Of a DNA stretch of 64,000 nt, positions 8,412-17,185 are shown piece by piece. The DNA comes from CAXXOK01 sp963675925. GTDB lineage: Bacteria > Bacillota > Clostridia > Christensenellales > Aristaeellaceae. Under the pieces are notes generated by a model. That model was not told where the DNA came from. It saw nothing but the letters and a program-made list of their open reading frames with translations, and made no database searches. Both the position numbers and the translations under genes were made by a program. Location of the stretch: NCBI GenBank assembly GCA_963675925.2, contig CAXXIB010000003.1:186001-250000 (forward strand). Direction: 5' to 3'. The first letter of the stretch is position 1. Each line of letters begins with the position of its first letter.

Positions 8412-10184
8412 CTATACAATTTCGTCATTCAGTAGCCGTATCCCTTCTTTGGCGAGGCTGCTAACCAGGCTGCTTTCGGCTTCGACTACCAGCTTTACTC
8501 CGTCATCTAAATACTCTTGCGAGCGGATGACACCGCCGCTTCGAATTTTGTTGAGCACATGATAGGCGGAAAACGGTACGAAGAGGTGCAGCGTTTGCAA
8601 ATCAGCCGACACGGCGGTTTCAATCGCACTAAGCAGCGTATCCAGACCGTCTCCACGCAGTGCGCTGATGGTGAGCGCGTCCGGGTCGGAGTTTTGATCA
8701 GAGGGCATCAGATCGGCCTTATTCAAAACTTGAATCTGCGGCTTGTCTCCGGCACCCAGGCTTTCCAGCGTTTCCTGCACGGTTTTTTGATGCTTGAGTA
8801 GGTACGGGCTTGCGCCGTCAGATACGACGACAATCACATCCGCCAAGGAGGCTTCTTCCAGCGTAGCGTGAAAGGCTTTAACCAAATCATGGGGGAGCTT
8901 GTGAATAAAGCCAACGGTATCAATGAGTAAAGCGTGGCCGCCGCGCGGCAGGGTGATGGGGCGGGATACGTTATCCAGCGTTGCAAACAGCGCGTCTTTC
9001 ACATACACATCTGCCCCGGTGAGTTGATTAAACAGGGTGGATTTACCGGCATTGGTGTAGCCGACCAATGCAACGATGGGAATACGGTTTTTCTCCCGGC
9101 GTTTGCGGCGCAGGGAGCGCTGGCTTTCCAGGCCGTTTAATTGACGCTGCAGATCGTTCGTCCGCTCGCGGATGCGGCGGCGGCTGACTTCCAGCTTGCT
9201 TTCGCCGGGGCCACGCGTACCGATGCCGCCGGCCAGTCGGCTGAGAACTAGTCCTTGCCCAAGCAGACGCTGCGAGCGGTATTTCAGCTGCGCCATTTCA
9301 ACTTGCAGCTTGCCTTCGCTGGTCTTGGCGCGCATGGCGAAGATATCCAGAATCAGCGCTGTCCGGTCGATGACTTTCACTTGTAAAAGTTCTTCCAAGT
9401 TGCGCTGCATGACACCGGTCAATTCCTCATCAAACACAACAAGGTTTGCTTGCAAGGTTTGCACATCCATTGCCAGGTCTTCTGCTTTGCCCTTGCCGAT
9501 GCAAAACTGCGAATCCGGCTTGTCGCGCTTTTGCAGCACTGTATCCAGCGTGACCGCACCGGCGGTTTCCAGCAGCATGGATAGCTCGGCCAGAGAATCT
9601 TCGTTATCAATGCCGACAAGAATGGCCTGCTCCTGCTCGGATTCCGAAGCCGGAAGCGCGGCGCGGTATTCGCTGTCCACATCGTCTATTTGCTGCAGCC
9701 ATTTGGCATCTGGCAACGACTTGGCGGGGAGGAGCTCCGTAAGGGTAGTTCCGTTGTTTTTGAATGGGTCTAGGAACGCGCACTGCACGGTTGTGGGGTT
9801 GCCGCTCTCACTCACGCCAACAGCGCACATCGCGTCCAGCTGTATGGTAACCAGTGCAGAGATATCCACATCGCTTAGCTCGCCGCCATAGCGCGGATGC
9901 GTGTGCACGCAGCGTACCATAGACAGGCGCGCAGCGCTACGCCGCATGCGAATGTCTGGCAAGTCAATGCGGTCGGATTTACCGACGATTACATCCACAA
10001 TATCCCCATAGCGGGAGATATACAGGGCGATTTCGCGATTTGTGGACGCGGAAAAACCGCAGAGCCTTTGTAAAAGCTCGTACGGTATAAAAGAGTCCGT
10101 GGGGATTTGCTCGTCGTATAGGGTTTTCAGCTCGTTGAGCGTGGATTGTTTAATGCCGTCCAGGTTGCCGTTAAGTTCGGGCAT
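8412..10184 (-). CDS. hflX: GTPase HflX with an extended N-terminal JAMM-like domain
   Basis: Ribosome-associated GTPase that splits stalled 70S ribosomes. The 590 residues exceed the usual 420-430. From about residue 187 the classical protein is present: HflX N-terminal domain, a coiled-coil linker (GGIGTRGPGESKLE at 319-332), G1 GYTNAGKST (375-383), G3 DTVG (422-425), G4 NKAD (488-491) and a C-terminal domain. The first 170 residues form an extra domain in which E51, H94-T-H96, S104 and D107 spell the JAMM metalloprotease pattern (H-x-H-x7-S-x2-D). Similar long HflX proteins exist in Clostridia from memory; activity of that domain is unproven. The ATG has a GAAAGGAC site. Confidence 0.93.
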   Translation of the reverse strand: MPELNGNLDGIKQSTLNELKTLYDEQIPTDSFIPYELLQRLCGFSASTNREIALYISRYGDIVDVIVGKSDRIDLPDIRMRRSAARLSMVRCVHTHPRYGGELSDVDISALVTIQLDAMCAVGVSESGNPTTVQCAFLDPFKNNGTTLTELLPAKSLPDAKWLQQIDDVDSEYRAALPASESEQEQAILVGIDNEDSLAELSMLLETAGAVTLDTVLQKRDKPDSQFCIGKGKAEDLAMDVQTLQANLVVFDEELTGVMQRNLEELLQVKVIDRTALILDIFAMRAKTSEGKLQVEMAQLKYRSQRLLGQGLVLSRLAGGIGTRGPGESKLEVSRRRIRERTNDLQRQLNGLESQRSLRRKRREKNRIPIVALVGYTNAGKSTLFNQLTGADVYVKDALFATLDNVSRPITLPRGGHALLIDTVGFIHKLPHDLVKAFHATLEEASLADVIVVVSDGASPYLLKHQKTVQETLESLGAGDKPQIQVLNKADLMPSDQNSDPDALTISALRGDGLDTLLSAIETAVSADLQTLHLFVPFSAYHVLNKIRSGGVIRSQEYLDDGVKLVVEAESSLVSSLAKEGIRLLNDEIV

Positions 10185-10207
10185 ACCGTGTCCTTTCGGG
10201 AAGCGGC

Positions 10208-10576
10208 TTAGGCGTGGCTCTTTTTGTAATCTTCCAGTGCAGCACGGATGGATTCTTCCGCGAGCACCGAGCAGTGGACTTTCACAGGCGGCAGGCCGCC
10301 CAGTTCATCCATTACCTGTTTGTTGGTCAGCGCCAGGGCTTCCTCAATTGTTTTTCCGATGATCATTTCGGTGGCCATGCTGGATGTTGCAACCGCAGCG
10401 CAGCAGCCGAAGGTCTTGAATTTCGCATCGACGATTACGTTGTTTTCAACCTTGATATCCATCTTCATGATGTCCCCGCATTTGGCATTGCCAACCGTGC
10501 CGGAACCCGAAGCGTTTTCGATTTCACCCACATTGCGGGGGTTTTCAAAATGGTCCATTACCTTTTCAGTGTACAT
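10208..10576 (-). CDS. nifU: Iron-sulfur scaffold protein, IscU/NifU N-terminal family
   Basis: Scaffold on which the cysteine desulfurase builds Fe-S clusters. The 122 residues contain the three cluster cysteines in family order: NAKCGD (Cys33), TFGCC (Cys57/58) and VHCSVLAEESI (about Cys101). The second site reads GCC where most homologues have GCG or GCA, adding a neighbouring cysteine. The ATG overlaps the TGA of nifS by one base, so translation is probably coupled. It belongs to the iscR-nifS-nifU operon. Confidence 0.93.
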   Translation of the reverse strand: MYTEKVMDHFENPRNVGEIENASGSGTVGNAKCGDIMKMDIKVENNVIVDAKFKTFGCCAAVATSSMATEMIIGKTIEEALALTNKQVMDELGGLPPVKVHCSVLAEESIRAALEDYKKSHA

Positions 10577-11757
10577 CAGGCATTCTCCTTCACTTTCTCC
10601 AAATGATACAGCGGGCTCATGTCCCGTAGAACTTTTACAATGCCGGGTAGTTTCTCCAGCACATAGTCGATATCCTCTTCCGTGGTGTCATGTCCCAGGG
10701 TGAGGCGCAGGCTGCCGTGGGCAATTTCGTGGGGAAGCCCAATCGCCAGCAGTACGTGCGAGGGGTCCAGGCTGCCGCTGGTGCAGGCCGAGCCGCTGGA
10801 ACCTTCGATCCCGGCCAGGTCAAGCCGCATCAGCAAGCTTTCCCCTTCAATAAAACGAAAGCACATATTGAAGTTGTTGGGCAGCCGATCGGTGGGGTGA
10901 CCGTTCAGGCGTACATCAGGGATGGTTTCCGTAACCCCGGCAATCAGCCGGTCGCGCATTTTTGTAAGAACCTTGGAATGCTCGTCCATTTCGGACACAG
11001 CGATTTCAATGGCCTTACCCAGCCCGACGATGGATGCCAGGTTTTCCGTACCGGCCCGCTTGTTGTGTTCCTGCGCGCCGCCCAGCATGAACGGTGAAAC
11101 ACGCAAGCCTTTGCGGATATATAGCGCACCAACGCCCTTAGGCCCGTTAAATTTGTGAGCTGAGAGCGACAGCATATCCACGTTCATGTCTTTGACATCA
11201 ACCGGGATCGCGCCAACTGCCTGTACCGCGTCGGTATGGAAGGGCACGCCTGCCGCTTTTGCAATCTCACCGATTTCAGCAATCGGCTGAATGGTGCCGA
11301 TTTCGTTGTTGGCGGTCATGATCGTGATCAGCATGGTGTCTTCGCGAATCGCATCCTTTACGGCCTGAGGGCTGACATGGCCGAACTCGTCCACCGGCAG
11401 ATAGGTGACCTCATAACCCTTCTTTTCCAGATATTCGCAAGGGTGCAGCACGGCGTGATGCTCAATCGCGCTGGTGATTATGTGTTTGCCCTTGGCGACA
11501 TCTGCTAATCCGCGAATCGCCCAGTTGTCGCTTTCGGAACCGCAACCGGTGAAATATACCTCCTGGGGTTTCGCGCCAATGGCGGCAGCCACCTGCTTGC
11601 GGGCGGTTTCTACAGCGATTTTGGCTTCACGCCCGGCGGTATGAATAGAACTGGGATTTCCGTAATGCTCGGTAAACCAGGGCAGCATGGCCGAAAGCAC
11701 CTCCGGCCGTACCGGAGTGGTTGCTGCGTTGTCCAGATAGATCATCTTATGGTTCAT
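10576..11757 (-). CDS. nifS: Cysteine desulfurase NifS/IscS
   Basis: PLP enzyme converting cysteine to alanine and delivering sulfur to the scaffold. The 393 residues carry YLDNAATTPVRPEV at the start, the SAIEHHAVLHPCE segment, the PLP lysine in SLSAHKFNGPKGVG, and the mobile-loop cysteine in SSGSACTSGSLDPSHVL, the class I arrangement. Start ATG follows GAGAGGAC. It lies between iscR and nifU on one transcript; the regulator upstream very likely senses Fe-S supply. Confidence 0.95.
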   Translation of the reverse strand: MNHKMIYLDNAATTPVRPEVLSAMLPWFTEHYGNPSSIHTAGREAKIAVETARKQVAAAIGAKPQEVYFTGCGSESDNWAIRGLADVAKGKHIITSAIEHHAVLHPCEYLEKKGYEVTYLPVDEFGHVSPQAVKDAIREDTMLITIMTANNEIGTIQPIAEIGEIAKAAGVPFHTDAVQAVGAIPVDVKDMNVDMLSLSAHKFNGPKGVGALYIRKGLRVSPFMLGGAQEHNKRAGTENLASIVGLGKAIEIAVSEMDEHSKVLTKMRDRLIAGVTETIPDVRLNGHPTDRLPNNFNMCFRFIEGESLLMRLDLAGIEGSSGSACTSGSLDPSHVLLAIGLPHEIAHGSLRLTLGHDTTEEDIDYVLEKLPGIVKVLRDMSPLYHLEKVKENA

Positions 11758-11775
11758 ACTGTGTCCTCTCGATGC

Positions 11776-12168
11776 TTAGAGCATGTCTTTCAATGTGACG
11801 CTGTTAAGTTCATGGTTGATGGTGTCGGTTAGCTTCTCCCACATATCGCGTACACGGCATTGGGGCGCTTTGGAGCAACACCGACCATTGGCAATACAAT
11901 CACTCAGTTCCAGCGGGCCTTCCATCGCGTCCAGTATATCCAGCACCGTAATCTCTGATGACGGTTTGGCGATTTGGTATCCGCCGTTTACCCCGCGAAC
12001 AGAACGAATGAGGCCGCTACGCCGCAAGCCGCCCAGCAGCTGCTCCAAGTACTGCTTGGGAACGCCGATATCGGCGATATGGCTCAGGCTCTGGGGGCCA
12101 TCGTTCTCATGCTGGGCTAAATAATGCATGGCGTACAGCCCATATTTGCCGCGGGTGGATAACCTCAT
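11776..12168 (-). CDS. iscR: Rrf2-family regulator, IscR-like
   Basis: Winged-helix repressor of the Rrf2 family, 130 residues. The N-terminal helix-turn-helix (MRLSTRGKYGLYAMHYLAQ ... LSHIADIGVPKQYLEQLL) and the cysteine cluster (SDCIANGRCCSKAPQCRVRD; three spaced cysteines as in cluster-binding IscR) are visible. As first gene ahead of nifS-nifU it most likely represses its own operon according to cluster status. The promoter upstream overlaps a long inverted repeat that suits a dimeric operator. A cysteine-metabolism regulator of the CymR type is a less likely alternative because the cysteines are kept. Confidence 0.9.
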   Translation of the reverse strand: MRLSTRGKYGLYAMHYLAQHENDGPQSLSHIADIGVPKQYLEQLLGGLRRSGLIRSVRGVNGGYQIAKPSSEITVLDILDAMEGPLELSDCIANGRCCSKAPQCRVRDMWEKLTDTINHELNSVTLKDML

Positions 12169-12180
12169 GTGTACCTGCCT

Positions 12181-12213
12181 CTTGATACCATAGTATTCTG
12201 GTCGGGTATCAAG
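12181..12213 (-). promoter_or_regulatory. Probable IscR operator
   Basis: A perfect 9-base inverted repeat, CTTGATACC (12181-12189) and GGTATCAAG (12205-12213), separated by 15 bases, begins four bases downstream of the -10 box of the iscR promoter and covers the expected start point. On the minus strand its core reads ATACCCGAC...GGTAT, similar to Rrf2-family sites. Binding here would block initiation or early elongation, giving autorepression. Confidence 0.65.
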
Positions 12214-12216
12214 GTA

Positions 12217-12245
12217 ATGATAGCACGCTTATTTGTACTTGTCAA
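12217..12245 (-). promoter_or_regulatory. Promoter of iscR-nifS-nifU
   Basis: On the minus strand, TTGACA (12240-12245) and TATCAT (12217-12222) are 17 bases apart, directly upstream of iscR. Confidence 0.85.
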
Positions 12246-12249
12246 CGAT

Positions 12250-12756
12250 TTATGATCGATGTTTGACATACATTTCTTGAATATTTTGATTATCATCAAT
12301 CTCCACTTGCAGATAGGCATATCCATTCATGGAAAGGGCTGTCAGCGAACCGGGATTGATGAGAAGTACCCCGTGTTTTTCCTTGACAACAGGCTGATGC
12401 GTATGACCAAAGAAAACCAAACGCATACCCATATCCCGCGCCTCTTTGGATAGCGAACCAAGGCCGTGCTTGACCGCGTATAAATGCCCGTGCGTGATCA
12501 GGGTACGAACACCGTTTAAGTCTGCGGTATCAGTTGCGGGGTAGTGCTGGGCGGCGAGGTCGCAGTTGCCGCGCACGGCGATGATGCGGATACGCTGGTT
12601 TGCATCAAGCAACGCTGCTTCAACTTCATCCAAATCGCGCACCCCGTCGCCGCAGTGGATGAGCACATCAATCGGCCCATCGGCGATTGCCTGACGGACC
12701 GATTGTGCTAGCAGTGCTTTGTTTTGATGGGTATCGGAAAAGACGACGATTCTCAT
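12250..12756 (-). CDS. YfcE/MJ0936-family metallophosphoesterase
   Basis: A 168-residue calcineurin-like phosphodiesterase with the metal-site motifs FSDTHQN (near the start), IHCGDGVRDL, VRGNCD, TLITHGHLY and FFGHTHQP in the usual order. Family members split phosphodiesters such as bis-p-nitrophenyl phosphate; the natural substrate is not known. Its ATG overlaps the TGA of the rph-rdgB fusion by four bases, an arrangement common for this family next to rdgB, so it belongs to that transcript. The iscR promoter lies just past its stop codon. Confidence 0.9.
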   Translation of the reverse strand: MRIVVFSDTHQNKALLAQSVRQAIADGPIDVLIHCGDGVRDLDEVEAALLDANQRIRIIAVRGNCDLAAQHYPATDTADLNGVRTLITHGHLYAVKHGLGSLSKEARDMGMRLVFFGHTHQPVVKEKHGVLLINPGSLTALSMNGYAYLQVEIDDNQNIQEMYVKHRS

Positions 12757-14069
12757 GCCCAGAACAGGTCGCGGAGGACGCTTAGCATTTTCTCGGCGGC
12801 CACAGCGCGGTGACTGACCTTGTTTTTCTCCGCCTGTGAAAGCTCTGCAAAGGTTTGATTGTTATTATACAGAAACAGCGGATCGTACCCAAAGCCGCTT
12901 TCGCCGCGCGGAGCGGTAAGCAGTGTGCCGTGGCATTCGCCAGTCACAGTTTCGGTTGGTGTGGCTGGCATTGCCAGCGCCATAGAGCAAACAAATTTGC
13001 AGGCGCGGTTGTCCTGCCCTTCCATGTTACGCAGCAACAGGGCGTTGTTCGCCTGGTCGTCTCCATGCGTGCCGGCATAGCGTGCGCTGTGGACACCAGG
13101 GGCACCCTGTAAAGCATCTACGGCTAAGCCGCTGTCGTCGGCTAGGGCGGGAAGACCCGTCGCTTTCATTACAGCTTCGGCTTTCAACGCGGCGTTTTCG
13201 GCAAAGCTTGTGCCGGTTTCATCAATTTCATCGGTATATCCAAGTTCCTTCATGCTCACAGGCTGGCACACACCGCGCAGCAGCGCGCGAAGCTCCTGCA
13301 ATTTGTGCTCGTTTGCTGTGGCAACGGCCAGGCGTGGCAGCGGTAAGAGATGGGCTGCCTCCTGCAGAGCTTTGCGCTGGTCTTTCATCAGGTTAAGTAT
13401 GCCACGGCGGCCATATTGCAATAGCACCTGTAATTCCTGCTGGGTAAAGGCGCGGCCTTCCCCGGTGCCTTGCAGCTCAATAAACGCGCCCTCGTGATTC
13501 ATCACCAGGTTCATATCGGTTTGCGCAGCGGAGTCCTCGCTATAGCACAGGTCGAGCATGGGCTGATCATCCACCACGCCAACACTGATGGCCGCGATTT
13601 GGCCAACAATCGGATTTTTCTGCAACAATCCATTTTGTATCAGTTTCTGTACGGCCAGGCTTAGGGCGACAAATGCGCCGGTGATCGATGCGGTGCGCGT
13701 GCCGCCGTCTGCCTGCAATACATCGCAGTCCAGCGTAATCGTACGCGGCCCCAGTAGCGCCATATCGACTGCCTGCCGCAGGGAACGCCCAATGATGCGC
13801 TGGATTTCCACGCTGCGTCCGTCTTTTTTGATGCCGTCACGCTTTTTACGCGAGCCGGTCGAGGCCGGGAGCATCGCGTACTCAGCGGTAACCCAGCCCA
13901 GTTCTTTCCCGCGCAGGAAAGGCGGTACACCTTCCTCAACACTTGCGGTGCAAATCACCTTTGTATTTCCAACGGTAATCAGGCAGCTGCCATCCGCCGT
14001 TTTTACAAAAGCTGTCTCTATGGCGCATGCCCTTGCCTGCGCTGCCAATCGTCCGTCTGTCCGCTTCAA
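12753..14069 (-). CDS. rph: Bifunctional RNase PH / XTP-dITP pyrophosphatase (Rph-RdgB fusion)
   Basis: Two enzymes in one chain of about 438 residues. Residues 1-240 are RNase PH (KRTDGR start, TVGNTKVICTASVEEGVPPF, ELGWVTAEYAMLP, GRSLRQAVD, LDCDVLQADGGTRTA), a phosphorolytic tRNA 3'-end trimming exonuclease. Residues about 250-438 are the Ham1/RdgB house-cleaning pyrophosphatase (VATANEHKLQELRALL, ETGTSFAENAALKAE, ADDSGLAVDALQGAPGVHSARYAG, GFGYDPLFL). The frame opens nine bases earlier with GTG at 14078, but that codon sits almost on the AAAGGA site; TTG at 14069 has better spacing and gives the normal MKRTDGR start. The same fusion occurs in some other Bacillota. Confidence 0.92.
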   Translation of the reverse strand: MKRTDGRLAAQARACAIETAFVKTADGSCLITVGNTKVICTASVEEGVPPFLRGKELGWVTAEYAMLPASTGSRKKRDGIKKDGRSVEIQRIIGRSLRQAVDMALLGPRTITLDCDVLQADGGTRTASITGAFVALSLAVQKLIQNGLLQKNPIVGQIAAISVGVVDDQPMLDLCYSEDSAAQTDMNLVMNHEGAFIELQGTGEGRAFTQQELQVLLQYGRRGILNLMKDQRKALQEAAHLLPLPRLAVATANEHKLQELRALLRGVCQPVSMKELGYTDEIDETGTSFAENAALKAEAVMKATGLPALADDSGLAVDALQGAPGVHSARYAGTHGDDQANNALLLRNMEGQDNRACKFVCSMALAMPATPTETVTGECHGTLLTAPRGESGFGYDPLFLYNNNQTFAELSQAEKNKVSHRAVAAEKMLSVLRDLFWA

Positions 14070-14190
14070 AACCGGCACATCCTTTCACCTTGCAACATTC
14101 TGTCGTTATTATACGTTTTGGGTTTCCTGTTGTCCAGCGGCGGCGTTGTATGCTATCATCAATACATTGGAAGGAAAGGAGGCGAAGGGT

Positions 14191-15954
14191 ATGGCGATGG
14201 ACGGTTTCACGCTTTCTTTTTTAGCGCGCGAACTGCAAGAAACGCTGGTTGGCGGGCGCGTGGATAAAGTCAACCAACCTGAACGCGATGTTCTCCTTTT
14301 GCTGATCCGCAATCAGGGGGCGAACCATAGATTACTTTTGAGTGCAAATGCCAACTCCGCACGGACACAGATTACGGTGCAATCCATGGAGAATCCGGCA
14401 GAACCGCCGGTGTTTTGTATGCTGCTGCGCAAGCACCTGTCCGGTGCGCGTTTGACGGCAATAGAGCAGCTTGACTGCGACCGGGTACTGCTGTTTACCT
14501 TTCAGGCTCTGAATGAAATGGGGGACGAGGTACAAAAGACGCTGGTGCTGGAAGCGATGGGCCGCTACAGCAATATAACGCTTGTAGATGAAAACAATAC
14601 GACAATCGACAGTGTTCACCATGTGAATGCTGATATCAGCCGCGTCCGTGTTGTGATGCCCGGCAAGACGTTTTCACTGCCGCCGGAGCAGGATAAACTT
14701 AACCCCTTTACCATGACGGCGGATGCGCTTGCGGCGCGTCTGTCCACGCTATCCAGCCCGCTGTATAAAGGGCTGATTGAGGCTGTTAGCGGGCTTTCCA
14801 CCATCAGCGCAAAGGAACTCAGCCTGCAAGCCTGTGTGGAGGAGGGGCTTATATGCGCCCCCGAGCAGCTTCCGGCGGTTGCCAAGGCCATTGTGGCCTT
14901 TTATGCAAACCTCCATGAAAAACGCTCGCCGGTCGTAATCAGCGATCAAAACGGCAAGACGATTGAGTTCCTGCCGTATCCCTACCGTAGCTTTGCGCTC
15001 AGCCTGCAAACGGAATACCCAACGCTGAGCCAGGCGATGGATGCTTTTTATGCCGAGCGAGAACTGCATGCGCGTATCAGCCAGCGCGGGGCGGGTATCC
15101 GCAAGCGGGTGAAGAGCAATATCAGCAAACTGGAAAAGAAGCGGGCAAAAATGCTGGAAACCCTGTCGACAAACGAGCGCGCCGAAGAGAACCGCATCTA
15201 CGGTGAACTGCTGACAGCCAATCTCCATAGCATTGAAAAGGGCGCAGAATCGGTCCAGGTGATCAATTATTACGATCCGCAGCAGGCGACCGTTACTATT
15301 CCGCTCAGCCCGAAGCTCTCGCCTTCCCGCAATGCCCAAAACTACTATAAAAAGTACCGCAAGGCCAAAGGCGCACAGCAGTATGCGCAAAAAGAACTCG
15401 GTACCATAGAAAACGATCTGGAAGTGCTGGAGTCGGTGCTGGAGGATTTGGATAAATGTACCACGACCACCGATTTAACCGAAATCAAGGACTTTCTGAC
15501 CGATAACGGTTTTTTACGGCCTGATGCAGGGGTAACCAAGCGTAAAAAGCGCAAGGAAGGGCAGCCCTACCGCTTTACCGCCCCGGACGGAACGGAAATA
15601 TTGGTTGGCAAGAACGCGGTGCAAAACGACCGTATTACACTGCATGCCCGACCGGAGGAAACCTGGCTGCATGCGCAAAATGTTGCGGGCTCGCATGTGG
15701 TGATTCGCTCCCTTGATACCCCGGCGGACGAAACCCTTTTGTTTGCAGCCAAGCTGGCCGCATACTATAGCAAAGGGCGCAATCATCCGGCATTTCCGAT
15801 TGACTATACCCTGCGCAAGTATGTGAAAAAGAAATCCGGAACACCGTCTGGATTTGTGATCTACGATCATTTCAAAACCATACTCATTGGGCTGGAAACA
15901 AAGGACATTGAAATCATCCGGCAGCAGGCGATGAAATCGGCAGGAGGCATGTAA
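14191..15954 (+). CDS. rqcH: RqcH, ribosome quality-control NFACT protein (Rqc2 homologue)
   Basis: Binds obstructed 50S subunits with tRNA-Ala and adds C-terminal alanine tails that mark nascent chains for proteolysis; older annotation calls it fibronectin-binding protein FbpA. The start is ATG 14191 after GAAAGGAGG; the open frame extends far upstream antisense to rph but without signals. The 587 residues show the NFACT-N domain (MAMDGFTLSFLARELQETL), helix-hairpin-helix part, long coiled coil (about 300-430) and the NFACT-R domain with TWLHAQNVAGSHVVIRS. It ends directly against the acetyltransferase start codon. Confidence 0.94.
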   Translation: MAMDGFTLSFLARELQETLVGGRVDKVNQPERDVLLLLIRNQGANHRLLLSANANSARTQITVQSMENPAEPPVFCMLLRKHLSGARLTAIEQLDCDRVLLFTFQALNEMGDEVQKTLVLEAMGRYSNITLVDENNTTIDSVHHVNADISRVRVVMPGKTFSLPPEQDKLNPFTMTADALAARLSTLSSPLYKGLIEAVSGLSTISAKELSLQACVEEGLICAPEQLPAVAKAIVAFYANLHEKRSPVVISDQNGKTIEFLPYPYRSFALSLQTEYPTLSQAMDAFYAERELHARISQRGAGIRKRVKSNISKLEKKRAKMLETLSTNERAEENRIYGELLTANLHSIEKGAESVQVINYYDPQQATVTIPLSPKLSPSRNAQNYYKKYRKAKGAQQYAQKELGTIENDLEVLESVLEDLDKCTTTTDLTEIKDFLTDNGFLRPDAGVTKRKKRKEGQPYRFTAPDGTEILVGKNAVQNDRITLHARPEETWLHAQNVAGSHVVIRSLDTPADETLLFAAKLAAYYSKGRNHPAFPIDYTLRKYVKKKSGTPSGFVIYDHFKTILIGLETKDIEIIRQQAMKSAGGM

Positions 15955-16503
15955 ATGGAGATCGCGATCCGAAAGGCCAATCGTGCGGATGCACAGTTTG
16001 TGCACGATGTATATGGTTACTATGTAGAGCATACCAACGTGACCTTTACCACGGTAAACCCGTCTGTGGAAGCCTATGCAGAGAAAATCGAGCATACGCT
16101 TATGCGCTATCCCTTTTTCATTTTGGAAGCGGACGGTGTGGCCTGTGGCTTTGCCTACGCCGGGCAGATACGCCCGCATGAGGCCTACCAGTGGACGGCG
16201 GAGGGAACGGTGTACCTGTCTCCCGAGGCGCCAAAACGCAGGGGACTGGGCCGGCTGCTGTACCAGCAACTGCTGGACACGCTCCAGACTATGGGTATAC
16301 AAACGGTGTTTGGCGTAATCACGGCAAACAACCAGCCCAGCCAGCAAATGCATTTGAACATGGGCTTTGAGGAGGTTGGCCGCTTTAAGCGCATGGGCCA
16401 TAAAAACGGCGAGTGGCTGGATGTGGTGTGGATGCAGAAAACCCTCGGTATGCAGCCGGATAATCCCGAACCGCCTGTACCATATGCCGCGCTTAATAAG
16501 TAA
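15955..16503 (+). CDS. GNAT N-acetyltransferase, phosphinothricin/methionine-sulfoximine type
   Basis: A 182-residue acetyl-CoA-dependent N-acetyltransferase. IRKANRADAQFVHDVYGYYVEHTNVTFTT matches the start of the Pat/YncA family; the acetyl-CoA loop is RRGLGRLLYQQLLD (about residue 95), followed by the typical GVITANNQPSQQMHLNMGFEEVGRFKRMGHKNGEWLDVVW block, given here as separate motifs: ITANNQPS, LNMGF and the WLDVVW end. The ATG follows the rqcH stop codon without a gap and uses its GGAGG. Substrates of this family are amino acid analogues and some natural amino acids; which one applies here cannot be told. Confidence 0.85.
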   Translation: MEIAIRKANRADAQFVHDVYGYYVEHTNVTFTTVNPSVEAYAEKIEHTLMRYPFFILEADGVACGFAYAGQIRPHEAYQWTAEGTVYLSPEAPKRRGLGRLLYQQLLDTLQTMGIQTVFGVITANNQPSQQMHLNMGFEEVGRFKRMGHKNGEWLDVVWMQKTLGMQPDNPEPPVPYAALNK

Positions 16504-16519
16504 GCAGTCATACTATTGC

Positions 16520-16548
16520 TTGCGTTAGCCCGCCGCTTCCTGTACAAT
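16520..16548 (+). promoter_or_regulatory. Promoter of the folT-nth-obg group
   Basis: TTGCGT (16520-16525), 17 bases, TACAAT (16543-16548). It precedes the folT-like gene by about 50 bases. No tetrahydrofolate riboswitch pattern was recognised in the short leader. Confidence 0.6.
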
Positions 16549-16600
16549 ACATTCGATTTATGTTTCCTGTTTTCGACCACCCGTTTAGGAGCGTAAGGCT

Positions 16601-17185
16601 ATGAAGAACAATCGGTTTTTGCTGGTCAATATTGCCTATATCGGCGCTTTGATTGCCCTGCAAGTGGTGCTTGGGAACCTGGTTCAAATTGCCATGCTGA
16701 CCAAGCAGATGAACTTCGGGTTCTTGCCCATCGCCGTTGGCGGGTATTTATTTGGGCCTGTGGGCGGTCTTTTGGTTGCGGCGTTTGGCGATATGATCGG
16801 TACACTGTTGTTTGGTACCGGTGCATATTTTCCGGGTTTCACAGTCACGGCGGCGCTGGCAGGTATTGTGTACGGATTTGTGCTGCACCCACGCTATTTC
16901 AAATGGGCGGATCGCTGCTGCCAAAAGGGAGTTGGCGGCTTGCTGATTCGCGCGATTATGGCTTCAATCATCGCGGCGGCTATCTATGCATTGCTCAACT
17001 CCTACTGGCTGACCTACTTTATCCAAAAAGGCTACTGGCTGATACTGGTTGGCCGCCTGCCGTTCTATGCGATTGAAATCCCGATCTTTGCGGTGGTTAT
17101 CACCATTATCTGTTCGCAAATGAAACGGCTGCCGCGCATGTTGCTGCCCGATGAAGTTCGAAAGAACATTATGGAAAAGCCATGA
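16601..17185 (+). CDS. folT: ECF transporter S component, folate-type (FolT-like)
   Basis: Integral membrane substrate-binding subunit of an energy-coupling-factor importer, 194 residues with about six hydrophobic helices. The segments QMNFGFLPIAVGGYLFGPVGG, AFGDMIGTLLFGTGAYFPG and a lysine-rich C-terminal tail fit the folate-family S components, which have FGFLP and GPxxGxxxGxxxDxxG-type helices. The shared EcfA/EcfT energising module is not in the window. Its stop overlaps the nth start codon by four bases. Substrate is inferred from family likeness only. Confidence 0.75.
   Translation: MKNNRFLLVNIAYIGALIALQVVLGNLVQIAMLTKQMNFGFLPIAVGGYLFGPVGGLLVAAFGDMIGTLLFGTGAYFPGFTVTAALAGIVYGFVLHPRYFKWADRCCQKGVGGLLIRAIMASIIAAAIYALLNSYWLTYFIQKGYWLILVGRLPFYAIEIPIFAVVITIICSQMKRLPRMLLPDEVRKNIMEKP

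Noticed and set aside
13588..14190. Upstream extension of rqcH by 201 residues.
   Set aside because: The frame is open but lies antisense to rph-rdgB, has no family likeness, and a strong GAAAGGAGG site precedes ATG 14191.
16504..16600. Tetrahydrofolate riboswitch before the folT-like gene.
   Set aside because: The leader after the promoter is only about 50 bases and shows none of the conserved junction sequence.
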